Assembly (NCBI RefSeq): GCF_019175385.1
Contig: NC_083339.1
Location: 26,131,637 to 26,195,636 of the forward strand
Length of the DNA: 64,000 bases
From: Lycium barbarum
Lineage: Eukaryota > Streptophyta > Magnoliopsida > Solanales > Solanaceae
Reading direction: 5' to 3'
A program made the position numbers and the translations under genes. Below are positions 44,342 through 56,397 of the stretch, piece after piece; within the stretch, counting starts at the first letter, position 1; the number at the start of each line of letters is the position of its first letter. The notes beneath the pieces were generated by a model that saw only the letters and a list, made by a program, of their open reading frames with translations, searched no databases and was not told the DNA's origin.

Positions 44342-47086
44342 TTTTATTAGGTCCCTTATTAGTGAAGCCCACTATGTCCAATCCATATTCCACATAACCA
44401 GATCCGTCCATCCTCAAACTAGGCCCAAAGTCCATTTTTTCAGTCTGAGCAACTTGGTCCGCCAAAATGTCACAATATGTTTAGCCCAAGAGGCTGGCTT
44501 TCAAAAGGTCATTTTTATGTAAAACCCATTTTCCAACTTCAGTCTAAAGTAAAATCCCATTTCTTTTTTAGCCCAAGTTCACCAGGTCTGATAGATCAAA
44601 AAATGTATCTAGTTTTCTCAAAGAAAATGCAGTCCTTAAATGTTCTTCTTCAAATGGTTTTGGCCAAATTTGGCAGACTTCCAGGTCCAATATGAATCAT
44701 TAATCTTAAAAGAAACATTATATCAAGGGACTATTACTTGGTTGGAGAGATTATTTAGATCCAAAGCCATCAACCAATTTTATAAAAAACACTCTCATTT
44801 CATGAAATCATTTTAAAAAGAAAATGTCTTTCTATTGCTGATTAAAAAATATCCATTTTTATTCCAGTTTTAAGACTACGTTTTGGCAGTTCTTCAACAT
44901 TTTTTTTCCAGAAATCATTTGAAAGCCAAGCAAGAAAACGCTTTCCCTTTTTTCATAAGTGGAGATTTTATAAAAAAAAGATGTATGCCCGTTTAAAATA
45001 ATTACCTACTCAGCTAAATGTTAATCCTAATTCTATGTTCATAAGGGTTTCACTAATAGTAGAAGTTTAATTTTACAACCCATACATCAAATGATCAAGC
45101 AAGAAAGTAAAGAATTCTAGGGACCCGCACCCACTAACACTATTTTCACCCATAGTTGGGCCTTCATCATGCTTACCCATCAAACATGGGCAAAAGTGGG
45201 ATCGGGCCTTAGCCCAATCCTTGTATTTGCAGAGAAATGACCCAGAAATGCGAAGAAAGGGTTCCCAAATGAAAAGATAAAGAATCAATATCACGTATAT
45301 ACATACTTAGACCAATATTTAAACAGACCATCGAATTCAAATAGAAAGGGCTTCCAAAATAGTACAAAATTCAGGCAAAATTCAACCTTTAAGCCAAAAC
45401 AGATATGGGACATATCTATGTATATCCATGGTATACATGATCACACACATCCATAGAGATTTTTGAATGGTCAATTATAGGAAAGCTCTTACCCCCATTA
45501 TTCCCGATGCCGCACAAGATCCAAGGGGTTTCTTTGAACCCCAGGCATGGCAAACACGGGGGAGGGCTTAAGCTTGATCCTTAATGACCACTTAAACCTC
45601 CCTATTAATGTATTACATAGGATTAAACTATATGATATACATATATACATGCCAAACTGCCTCAGTTAAATTCCAAAAAAAGAAAAGAGTACTTAAACTT
45701 GTAATGCAAAACAATATATAGAGGTCAAGTAATGCAAAACAATATATAGAGGTCAAGTAATGCATATGTGTCTAACACATAGATAGCTTAACACCTTGAT
45801 ATATCATTCTCTCACAAGAAACTTACAGAGGGGACAAACATGACCCTTCAATGAGTTGCTATAAAACAGTGTAAGAAAGGAATACAAGTTATGTTGCACA
45901 AATGTAGGCATGGTTTTAACAAAGAGGAAGACAACAATCAAACAACTAGTATGACGTTTAAACATGATGAAGCTACATCCCCTACACCAGAATCCACATC
46001 ATTTAAAGACTAAGGTAGAAGTTCCACCTTAACACAGGTCAATACCATTTGCAGAATTAATTAAAACCAAACCTTGCATTAGTCAAGCTTAGTTGCTAAT
46101 AGAATCTAACTATGCCACCTTTATATTACCCTTTGAAATTTGAACAATAGCACACAATGACCAGCTCACTATACTCAAAATAAATGACATCTAGATAACC
46201 CATCCCAAAACAGGTTCGACACAAAATGATCTTGTTTTAAATTGGTTTCCTTATTAACATCTGAGAAAACTTACCATTAAGTTCCCTATGTCACTTATGG
46301 TTCAAGATTAATTTATAAAACAGGACCGATTGTTGCCATATTGAGAACTACCGGAGCAACAACAAACAAATGACCAAACACCCTTTTCTATAGTTTAGTT
46401 AAAGTGTCTAACTTATCTTTGATAAGCATTCCACAAGAAATCAAGGTTAAGCCTCTCTATTCAAAATAGAGACTAAGTTAATGGGCATATTCACTCAAGA
46501 AAAGAAAGGAAAAACATGTCAACATTAAATTAAACAAGCAAGAGTGATACGGGTGATTGTTTTTTATGTCATTTTGAACAAATGTCTCATAAACTAAGTC
46601 AACGACACATGATATGCCCATTATGGGTCAACTGGACCAACACAAGAACTATACTAACATGATTCACGTTATAGACTGATCATGAGACTAACAACATACC
46701 ATAATCAACTAACAGTGTACTAAAAAACTCAATAATCCAGCAGACCAAAGCAAAACGACATAAACAAGATAGAACATCCTAATCACTCATACAAACAAAA
46801 AATTACAACAATAAGCTATCATAAAGAACACATAGCATACACAATATAAAGAGAACAAGAGAAAGGGGAAATTACCTTTTTAAGGCACAGCCTTGAAGAG
46901 ATTGAACCTGGAATCGACTCCAAACCAACAAGAACACCCAAGAAAAAAATTAAAAGAAACTTTAAACACACTGAAAATTTTAAAGATTTCAAGCAGAAGC
47001 TAAAAAAAACCACAGATATTCTCAGTGTTTTTGCAAGCTAAACTTTTAAGATTGCTCTCATTTTTTCTGGAAAAAATCTAAGGCCC

Positions 47087-47094
47087 TATTTATA
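47087..47094 (-). promoter_or_regulatory. TATA box of the Tat/Ogre-like LTR
   Basis: Minus-strand TATAAATA followed by GGGCC. It lies about 1.4 kb inside the LTR start and about 210 bp before a donor-like site (46,875), matching the TATA-donor spacing of the chromovirus LTRs. Confidence 0.5.
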
Positions 47095-47685
47095 GAACCC
47101 CCTAAACCCTTAAAATCTCAAATCACCCGATGTGGGACAATCCTCCAAGTTGGGGATTTTCCTCTCACTTTGGTGTTGGAGGATCAAGATTGGGTCAACT
47201 ATACATCAAGGGTCGAGATTCGACTAACTAAACCAAGATCATGAAAAGTTCATTGTGAACCAATACGATTTCAAAATTCAAAAGCGCAAACAAACAAGAA
47301 CCATTAAAGGATGGTAGTGTTAGAGCGTTGAACAAATAATAATAATACCAAAAAATCAAATAACTAAGGTCGTTAGCACCCCGTTTGGTCGATTCGTGGT
47401 GGTAACGGGTGAAAGTATTGAATGCTTTGCCCTTTGAGGCCATGCAAGACTGTAAAAAGCAAAAAGGCTTATGCGACTTTGCCAAAAATGGCTTCGATGA
47501 CGATGAAAGAGAAGAGACCCATGGAGGAGGCTAGGGTTTCAAAGGGGAATGGGGAGGGGAAGAGTATAAGGATCTTTTGGTAGCTAAATAATAAAAATGG
47601 GGCCTTAGCCCCTTCGTTTTACTTTGTGCACTGGGTGAGTCTGGCCCTTGTTGGGCTGGACTCGGCCCCTCTGAAAACGGGCAGC

Positions 47686-47687
<2 letters not shown>

Positions 47688-47738
<51 letters not shown>

Positions 47739-47758
47739 TAAATATAAATATATATATA
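47688..47758. repeat. (TA)n / AATATA microsatellite
   Basis: Imperfect TA tract with interspersed AAATATA units; the source of Tyr-Ile repeat frames. Confidence 0.92.
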
Positions 47759-48507
47759 GCCATCTAATTTAACTTTTAAGGTATTACCAGAATATGTAAT
47801 AGACAAACAACACACATATATATACACACACACTAACGCAACAAAGAGAAAAGAATTAACGGGTAGAAAAAGACAATTTAATAGATTGATTTGCTATTAA
47901 ATTGAAATTAATCAACCAATTAATTTAAAAAACATGACTAAACTTCACAAAAATATTAAATTTAAGGGATGGCCTTAATTGAATTAAAGCATGAATTTGC
48001 TACTTTCAATTGTGGCCTTTTTTTGGCTAATTAATTGATTATTTCAATTGTAGCCGTAATTAATCACGTAATAGGCAATTTACAAATATAATCATAATTG
48101 ATTTATCTAAATCAATTATAATTAATTTGAGAATTTTCCACATAAATTGATTATGCAAAATATTAAAACTTTGGGGTAAAAATGATTATATACTTTAATT
48201 ACTTAATTTCCTTGAATTAAAATGGGGGGTAAATACTTGCTGATTAAAATTCTGATATTTTCATAATTAAATAAATAGCTACTCCACACTAACATGCCTT
48301 ATTAGTTATTGTGAAAAAAAAATTCCAAAAAAAATAAAAATTCTTATAGAAATTATTTTATCCAACACTAGAGGTAAAACATTATATGCATAGTCTATAA
48401 AATCATCTTGTTTTTTACTACAAAAAAATATTTATCACCCCATTTAATATTCAGGCACTTTGAGCAATTAAAATAAGTTACGGGAGGTAAAAAATTAGGT
48501 GTCAACA

Positions 48508-50836
48508 ACTGCCCCTTCGGTGTTCTGAGATGGCGGGACCATCCCCGAGCAACGAAATTTGACCAACCCTGATATTTGACTGACCCAAGTCATATTGCCC
48601 CTCATTTTATGTAATTTTTCAAAATATATGGCCGAACCCTGGCTTCTGGGTTTCCTACATATCTCAGGTTTCATGAGAATTCAGGCCATTTGTAGTTCGA
48701 CATGATAATGATTTCTAAATGGAAATTACAGCAAATTCTCAGATTTTTTGGCTGTCAAGCTGGGAAGTCCAGTGTGGTTGGTGAGAGTGTGACTGACTCT
48801 CTGGCATTGAGTCTGCCTACACATCCCTATTCTCGGGAATCAAGTCACTTGTAGCTCGACTCAATCGGAGGAAAAGGGTATCCCGTATGTGGGAATGCCT
48901 TTATGTGTTCCGGTGTGTGTCCGACCGTTTGCGGAATAAGAAAACAGCAAAGCACATAACAAATAAACAATCTTGTATGGATGAGCGTGGTGAGAAGTGA
49001 TCTTCCAAGTCCCGACCGGAGAGCTTGACTCTCATGGGCATCGTATCTCGACCGGCTATGTAAGAGAAAGTTCCACGTTTGCTCCGCAACCTGTATGGAT
49101 TTGATTTGATTTATCTGCTTCTTGGAGGCTACCAATCTGCTTTCATCTATTGAGTAACGTTGATTTTTTGGATGATGAAAACTGCAGTTATCTGACTGAA
49201 TTTACATCGTCTTGCCTTTTTAGCGAATACTGCGGTCTCATGACTGATTTTATATTGCTTTGTTGTCTTGTAACTTATATGCATGGCCCTCTCGGTAATT
49301 AAAATAAAATGCTCTCTTGGCATGTCTGTAGGAATGGCCTTTTTGGCTTGCTTGCATGAATATCCCTCTCGGCATGTTTGTATGAATAGCCCTCTCAGCA
49401 TGTTTGTATGAATATCCCTTTTGGCAGCAAGAAAATAAACGTGCAATGGCCGTCTTGGCAGTTTGTATGCATGGTCCTCTTGGCATGTTTGTATGAATGG
49501 CCCTCTTGGCATGTTTGTATGAACAACCCTCTTGGCATGTTTGTATGAATAGCCCTCTCGGCAGTAGAAAAATAAACATGCAATGGTCCTCTTGGCCGTT
49601 TGTATGAATGGCCCTTTTGGCAGCAAGAAAATAAACGTGCAATGGCCCTCTTGGCAGTTTGTATGAATGCCCCTCTCGGCAGTTTGTATGCATGGCCCTC
49701 TCAGCAGCAGGAAAATAAACATGCAATGACCCTCTTGCCCATTTGTATGAATGGCACTCTTGGCCGTTTGTATGAATGGCCCTCTTGACAGCATGAAAAT
49801 AAACGTGCAATGGCCCTCTTGGCAATTTGTATGAATGGCCCTATCGACATTAGGAAAATAAACGTGCAATGGCCCTCTTGGCAAATAAGAAGAAGTGATG
49901 ATAATGACAGAAATGGCCCCTTCGGTTGAATCGTCTTTCTTTCGTCCTTAGTTCCGGCTGTGACCCTCTTGATCGGATATGCCGTATTGTTTCACTATGA
50001 CCCTTCTGGCCAAACTTCCGCCATTGTGGCAATTTCCAAGCATTCCGTAACAATTGTGGCTTAATATTTTGTTCTTTTGAAATTCGAATTCTTTCATAGC
50101 CCTTATGGCTAGATATTTGTGCTTTCGGCATTCAAAACATTATAACCCTCATGGCTAGATGTTTTGTCCTTACGGCCTTTGATCTTTCGTAGCTCCCATG
50201 GTTGGATACTTGACCCTAAGGGTATTCTGATTTTTCTTAGCCTTTGTGGCTTTTGTCCTTGGTGGTAGTTAAAATCTTTCACAGCCATCGTGGCTGGACA
50301 TATATTCCGAAAGCCGGATCTCAACAGTAGCCTGGACCTTCTTTAGTAAAATGTTTCTTGCACATGAAGCAAGGTTAGAAAAAAGGATCATCTTCCAATG
50401 TCTTGGGAACCTGCATTAGAAATGGGTTAGTTTGCCCTATTTTAAGTTGATCTGTATTGCCCGCGCTGTCGGATCATCGGCCTTCTAGACCCGAAATCCC
50501 CTTTAGCTCCGGTATTCGAAAGATAAACCTATTTCGATTATGCAGAAAAATTATTTTTTGTAATGCTATCATAAGGGTATCTACTTTGTGGAAAGACAAA
50601 AGCATTATTAATTGTCATAACATGCGTTTTGAACAAGGGAGATCCTTTCTTCTGCGACTGAGGTTTTTGCTTCCTCACGCGGAATTTTTGAGACCTTTTC
50701 TCAAAAATTCTGCCCAAGTTTAAATTTTGGTCTACCAACTCTTATGCCGAATCTTCCGGGAAATTCTGAGGGTTCCTCAAACTTTCTGCCCCAGTTTAGA
50801 GTCCTAGGTTAGCTAAATTTCTTGTAGTGGCTGGTC
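48508..50836 (-). other. Tat/Ogre-like 3' UTR in minus orientation, with tandem repeats
   Basis: Starts with a polypurine-like tract next to the LTR. 49,290-49,890 is a tandem array of 25-30 bp words (GGCCCTCTTGGCAGTTTGTATGAAT-type, quoted in part), combined with a longer GAAAATAAACGTGCAATGG unit. 50,080-50,310 has degenerate GGCTAGATxTTTTG words. 50,690-50,800 has CTCAAAAATTCTGCCC, the complement of the repeat type at 43,210-43,405. Long minus-strand open frames over the array are repeat artefacts, open in more than one frame. Confidence 0.55.
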
Positions 50837-51019
50837 ATGACAATTGATGCTTTTCGGCTATAAGTATTACTTGTTTTTAGGCAATTCTATGTGATTTTAC
50901 GTGTTTTTTATTGGATTTCAGGTATTAAGTGTTTTGATGGCAAAAGTTGGAGAAGTAGGTAAAAATGTGGAAAGAAGTGGAGAAAATAACAAATCACTGA
51001 AGAGGCAATTTTACAGAGC

Positions 51020-51293
51020 AATTATACGGCCCGTAGAACTTTCTGCGGAGCGTCAAAGGTACCGTATAGTGGTCACAGTGAGCATTTCACCGAAGGTTCA
51101 TCCTACGGAACAATTATACGGACCGCATAACATTTGACGGTCCATCAAAGTGTATCGTAGAAAAACGCAAGAGACTGTTTGACGATTGAAGGGCAGCAAA
51201 TTGACGGTCTGCATAATGGTTTTACGGTCCGTAGAATAGACTCGACGGGAAATTTTGTCTTTTCACTTCTCACAACTTCGGGTCTTATAAATA
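51020..51293 (+). promoter_or_regulatory. Athila-like promoter: palindrome array and TATA box
   Basis: Repeats such as TTATACGGACCGCATAA, TTTTACGGTCCGTAGAA and related half-sites between 51,020 and 51,240 are followed at 51,286-51,293 by TATAAATA. The motif and layout match the U3 of chromovirus LTRs in this window, although the elements belong to different lineages. Confidence 0.6.
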
Positions 51294-51472
51294 CCTGATA
51301 TAGGTTTCTTGTACGATCGACATCAGATGTCAGTTTTTATTCTTCTTAGCACTAAACACTCATAGTTTTGGAAGTTTTTGGATTACAAACAATTGCAATT
51401 AATTTCTCCTCAATACCAAGCAATCAATTCGTAAGTATTATGATCTCAATTATTTCTAATTGTTCTTCTTCT

Positions 51473-51514
51473 TCTTCTTCTTCTTCTTCTTCTTCTTCTT
51501 CTTCTTCTTCTTCT
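51473..51514. repeat. (TTC)n microsatellite in Athila-like LTR leader
   Basis: About 14 TTC units just downstream of the donor-like site at 51,431. On RNA it would be a pyrimidine-rich tract. Confidence 0.95.
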
Positions 51515-52205
51515 ATGAGTAGCTAAATTTCTTTACTAGGGTTGTGAACCCAATGATGGGTGTTTTGTGACTGGATTTGTGATTGATATATGCATAATGA
51601 ATTGTTAGGGTTTATTTATTCTTCATTATTCATTCATAATTAATGGTTGCAAACATTGATTAATGCAATAAACCTTGATTCATTTGGGAAAATAATTAGG
51701 GTTTGTAAGAATAAATAATAAGAACTCAACGTTTTAAACTTTATTTAATAAATTCACTTAGGAATATGAAGAATTTACTTGACATAGTTAACCGCTCTTC
51801 ATATCACTTTCTTATATTTGGGAAAATCATAGAAAGAAATAGTCTTTATTTATTGGGAAATAGTAGAGATTCGCATAGAGGTTAAGTGCATTCATATAGC
51901 CATCTATTAGAAGTATATCGAGATCAATACCCACGATCATACACCTCATCTAAATGGGACACAACCTTGGTTTCTTTTATCCTAAATTACACATTCAAAG
52001 CAACTAGTTAGCCATTAGTCCTTAACAACCAACATTTAACAAAATCATCGGATTAAGACATTAAACCTAAATTAAGTATCCTACGACTTTAGTAACCTTT
52101 TCACACCATATTCCCTGTGGGATTCGACCCCAAACTTATTGGGTTACTATATTTGACAACGTCCGCGTTATACCATTAATAGGTGTAATTTGAGCGTATC
52201 AAATT

Positions 52206-52224
52206 TGTGCGTCGTTGCCGGGGA
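52206..52224 (+). promoter_or_regulatory. Athila-like primer-binding site
   Basis: tgtgcgtcgttgccgggga is a one-insertion variant of the Athila primer site TGGCGCCGTTGCCGGGGA. It lies four bases after the LTR end (TATCA). Confidence 0.85.
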
Positions 52225-52321
52225 ATACGGTTTTGAAATTACTAAATAGTATTTGCTTTGATTGAAGTCTTTTGCTTATTCCATCACACACTGTTTGCTA
52301 ATCCTTGTAAACCAGGTGAAC

Positions 52322-54190
52322 ATGAATCAGAATCAGCAAAACCAACGTGTTGGTAACTAGGGGAATCGATTGAATAATCAGGCGAATGAATCAGATGAAG
52401 AAAATGTTTTCGCTGATCTTATTCCGGAGGAGGACTATGCATCTGCTATTGTTTATCCCCGATGTGGAGCTGCAAACGTAAAAATTGACTCCTCTCTATA
52501 CCAGTTGTTAAAGCTTGATAGCTACTTTCGGAACTCTACCGAGAATGACCCTCAACGTCATTTGCAGAATTTTATGGATGTGTGTGCTAATCACATCCAA
52601 AATAATGTTCCACAAGATGCTATTCAGCTGAGGTTATTCAAATATTCCTTAGCTGTAGATACAAGAGCATGGTTCGAGAAGCTGCCCCGGAATTCAATTA
52701 CTGCATGGGCAGAGATGGCAGCAGTTTTTCTCAAGAAATGGTACCCTCCTAGCAAGAAGGCTAAGATTCGTGACAAGATATATGAATTTAAGCAGCGACC
52801 AGGGGAACAGTTATATGAACCTTGGGAGAGATTCAAAGAATATTTGCAAAAGATTCCGAATCATGGTTTTCCGGAGAACATATTAATGGAGAAGTTCTAC
52901 CAAGGGCTAGATCCAGTGACCCAATCAGTTGCTAACAATGTAGCTGATGGTTGTTTCATGAATAAATCTTATCGACGAGTGACCAACATGCTTGATAGGC
53001 TGACTACTCACAATCAGGCTTAGCACTCAAACAATGCTGATGTTGTACCTTACAGTAGTGCTATGATCCAGAATATGGTAAAGGAGAATCTAGATACCCC
53101 ACAAACATTGGCTGAACTTGCAACAAATATTTCCTTGATAATAATGAAGTTTGATGAAACACAGATTAAGAAAGTGAATATTTGTGAGGATGATGCAGGT
53201 ATGCCGAAAGGGATGTACCAGACCAAAGAGGGTCCGTTTCATGAGGGACCTCCTATGCAGATTGAATATGATAACTATGTGAATAACTCTCAAGGGAGTT
53301 ATCAAAGATAGAACTACCTAGGTGGTTACCCGAATCAGAATCAATGGAGACCTCAGCAAAGTTAAGGTACTTATAACAACAACAACTCAGGGAACTACAA
53401 TAATAATTATGGTGGTACGAACCAAGGGAGCTACAGTAACAACGACAATTTTGGAAACAAGAGTTCCAATCCTTATATACCATTGAAAGGGCAGTCAACC
53501 GAGCAAGGTAGTTCGAAGGTTGAAGCAATGCTTGAGAAGATTCTGGCAAATCAATCAATGTCTAAGAGGAATTTATCTGGGATGACAGAGACAGTGGGTT
53601 CCTATACAGTAGCTATTCAGAAGCACGTGTCACAGATGCGTGATATTTCTAGAGAGCAGCACCCTCCTAAAAAGGGAGAACTTCCTAGTGAAACTATTCC
53701 AAATTCGAAGAATGGGGGAGGTGGTGTAGACCGGGTGTTTACCATTAGTACTCGGAGTGGTAAAATACTCCAAGGTTCTGAAAAGAAGGTTGTTCAGCTC
53801 GAGTCGATAGATGAAGAAGAAAATGTGCAGTCTGAAGCACAAATTATTGTTGATAAGAATTCTACAGACAAGAAGGTTGTTGATATTCCAGAGATTTTGA
53901 AGGAGCCTGATGACAAGAGCAAGCAAACTATGAAAGGGGCTCTCTGCCTTTTGACTCAGCTTTTCAAATCAAAATCTTCCTTTCCTCAGAGGTTGATGAA
54001 GAAGAAGGAAGATGCTAAGTTTAAAAATTTTTATGATCAGCTAAAGCAATTGTCTCTATATTTTACCTTCTTGGAAGCTGTCAGGGAGATGCCTGGTTTT
54101 GCTAAATATTTGAAGGACCTGCTAACCAAGAAGAAAACAGTGCAACATGAAACCATGAGTTTGGCTCACACTGTGAGTTCCATCATCTAA
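52322..54190 (+). pseudogene. Athila-like gag
   Basis: Start at ATG 52,322 (MNQNQQNQRVGN), about 100 bp after the primer site. The capsid region includes RHLQNFMDVCANHIQ, LRLFKYSLAVDTRAWFEKLP, WAEMAAVFLKKWYPPSKKAK and EKFYQGLDPVTQSVANN. An Asn/Gly/Gln-rich stretch (53,310-53,470) and a charged C-terminal part follow. In-frame stops at 52,358, 53,021, 53,309, 53,363 and 54,188 are TAG or TAA. Most can be explained by CAG, CAA or TGG changing by a C-to-T event on one strand. Gag would form the particle. Otherwise the frame stays open across nearly the whole length, so decay is mild. Confidence 0.88.
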
Positions 54191-54583
54191 ACTACTACTG
54201 TTTACAAAAAGGGCGATCCTGTGGCGTTCACCATTCCTTGTTCTGTTGGGCACCGTGATTTTGCTTGTGCTTTGTGTGATAATGGGGCGAGTATTAATTT
54301 GATGCCTGTTGCTATATACAAACAATCAGGTTTGGGGATGCCAAGGCCAACTACTATGAGGTTATAGATGGTTGATAGGTCTATCAAAAGACATGTTGGT
54401 GTGCTTGATGATGTGCTTGTGCGGGTTGGTGAATTTATGTTGCCCGCTAATTTTGGGATTCTTAACTGTGCTATTTATCGGGACATTCTTATTATTCTGG
54501 GGAGACCTTTCCTTGCTACAGGGAGAGCTCAGATGGATACGGAGAAGAATAAAATCAAGTTCCGAGTCAACGATGAAGGCTAG
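54191..54583 (+). pseudogene. Athila-like aspartic protease
   Basis: Reads GDPVAFTIPCSVGHRDFACA then the active-site region LCDNGASINLMP (about 54,275-54,310). The usual Asp-Leu/Ser-Gly is Asp-Asn-Gly here. VDRSIKRHVGVLDDVLVRVG and YRDILIILGRPFLATGRAQ follow, typical of the Athila protease-like domain. A TAG at 54,367 fits CAG-to-TAG. The frame then ends and pol continues in another frame near 54,590. Confidence 0.83.
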
Positions 54584-56397
54584 CAAGGGGATGAAGTTAC
54601 CAAGTGCTTACAAGAGCACTTCAGTAATTGATTTGTTTGATGTTGTTGATGAAACAGTGGAGTTCAAGATGGAAGAAAGTTTGGGGGAACCTCTAGTCGG
54701 TATTCTTATGAATTTTGATGCTGAAGACATGGAGGGGTATGTGGAGACAGTTAATTCGCTTGTTAGGTTGGGTTCATATTCTTACCAACCAAAGAAGCTC
54801 AATCTTGATCTGAAAAATAGAACAACTCCTCCAGCAAAGCCTTTGATCATTGAGCCACCTAAGTTGGAGCTTAATCGGCTCCCATCATATCTGAAGTATG
54901 AGTTCCTTGGTCCGAACAATACATTGCCAGTGATTATTTCAGCCATACTGACTAAAGAGCATATTCTACATCTCTTGGAGATATTACGTGAATATAGGCG
55001 TACTATTGGTTGGACCATAGCAGACATTCGGGGAATTTCATCTGGGATTTGTGAACATAAAATCCAGTTAGAGGAGGATAGCAAGCCAAGTGTAGAGCAT
55101 CAGAGGAGACTGAGCGAGAATATGCAAGAGGTCGTCAAGAAAGAGATCATCAAATGGTTAGATGCTGGAGTGGTTTACCCGATTGTTGACAGTAAATGGG
55201 TGAGCCCAGTCCAATGTGTTCCTAAGAAGGGCGGCATCACAGTTGTGCCAAATGCAAAGAATGAGCAGATTCCGACGAGAATTGTAACCGGACGGAGAGT
55301 TTGCATGGACTATCGCAAGCTCAAGTTGCCACATGCAAGGATCACTTACCCATGCCTTTTATTGATCAAATTATTGATCGGCTAGCAGGGCATTCTTATT
55401 ATTGCTTCCTTGATGGTTATTTGGGCTACAATCAGATCAATATTGCGTTGGAGGATCAAGAAAAGTTGACGTTTACTTGTCCATATGGGACGTTTGAGTT
55501 CAGCCGGATGCCCTTTGGGTTGTTTAATGCTCCAGCCACTTTTCAGAGGTGCATGATGTCGATCTTTTCTGACATGGTAGAGGACTACTTGGAAGTGTTC
55601 ATGGATGACTTACCTGTTGTGGGTGATTCGTTTGATGATTGTCTTGACCATCTGGGTCAAGTTCTAAAACGATGTGAGGAGATAAATCTCGTGCTAAATT
55701 GGGAGAAGTACCACTTTATAGTGAAGGAAGGAATCGTCCTCAGTCACAAAATCTTTGAAAAGGGAATTGAGGTCGATCAAGCGAAAATTGATGTGATTAC
55801 AAAACTTCCTCCACCTATCTCAGTCAAAGGTATCCGAAGTTTTTTGGGACATACTGGGTTCTACAGGCGCTTCATCAAAGATTTATCCAAGATTACTAAC
55901 CCGATGTGCAAGCTTCTTGAAAAAAAGGCTAAGTTTGTGTTTGATGACAAGTGCCAGAAGGCGTTTGATGAGTTAAAAGAACGCATCACTACTGCTCCTA
56001 TTATTGTTGCTCCTGATTGGTCCTTGCCCTTTGAATTGATGTGTCATGCTAGTGGTTTCGCGATCGGTGCTGTGCTTGGCCAGAGACACAATAAAAGTAT
56101 GCACCCGATCTATTATGCAAGCAGAACACTAAATGCTGCCCAGATGAATTACACAGTGACGGAGCAAGAGCTAATTGTCATAGTTCTTGCTTTTAAAAAG
56201 TTTCGGGCCTATTTGTTGGGGTCCAAAGTCGGGGTATACACTGATCATGCAACATTGATATACCTTATGTAGAAGAAAGAAGCAAAGTCGCGACTGATCC
56301 GATGGGTGCTATTGCTGCAATAGTTTGATTTTGAGGTAAAGGACCGCAAGGGCATTGAAAATTAGGTTGCTGACCATCTCTCTCGGCTTGAAGAAGT
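54584..56397 (+). pseudogene. Athila-like reverse transcriptase and RNase H
   Basis: A spacer (SYQPKKLNLDLKNRTTPPAK) leads into RT: IRGISSGICEHKIQLEED, SKWVSPVQCVPKKGG and VCMDYRKL. A frameshift near 55,320 moves to KDHLPMPFIDQIIDRLAGHS. Then come FTCPYGTFEFSRMPFGLFN and the catalytic FMDDLPVVG (about 55,605, YxDD family). The connection has RSFLGHTGFYRRFIKDLSK. RNase H shows MCHASGFAIGAVLGQRHNK, YYASRTLNAAQMNYTVTEQE and VYTDHATLIYLM. Stops at 56,270, about 56,320 and about 56,362 fit C-to-T. It cannot be translated whole. Confidence 0.9.

Larger units (their letters stand above)
44233..48507 (-). mobile_element. Long Tat/Ogre-like LTR in minus orientation
   Basis: The sense start is TGTTGACACC (48,498-48,507 in plus coordinates), preceded by a polypurine-like CCGAAGGGGCAGT (48,508-48,520). 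It runs left for about 4.3 kb to the primer-like site at 44,210. It contains a TATA box (47,087-47,094), a donor-like AAG|GTAATT at 46,875 and two TA microsatellites (44,291-44,337; 47,688-47,758). The left boundary is uncertain. No coding content; AT-rich. Confidence 0.55.
50837..52201 (+). mobile_element. Athila-like 5' LTR
   Basis: The end is clear: CCCTGTGGGATTCGACCCC (about 52,105) and TTTGAGCGTATCA (52,189-52,201) precede a tRNA primer site. Both are characteristic of Athila LTRs as I recall. The start is placed tentatively at TGACAATTGATG (50,837). The U3 has an ACGGWCCGT array (51,020-51,240), a TATA box (51,286-51,293) and a good donor, TTC|GTAAGTATT, at 51,431. A (TTC)n tract (51,473-51,514) follows. 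Confidence 0.75.

Noticed and set aside
49147..49884. 245-codon minus-strand open frame that could look like a repeat-rich protein gene
   Set aside because: It lies wholly in a tandem UTR repeat, is open in a second frame as well, has no promoter or family resemblance, and ends with the repeat.
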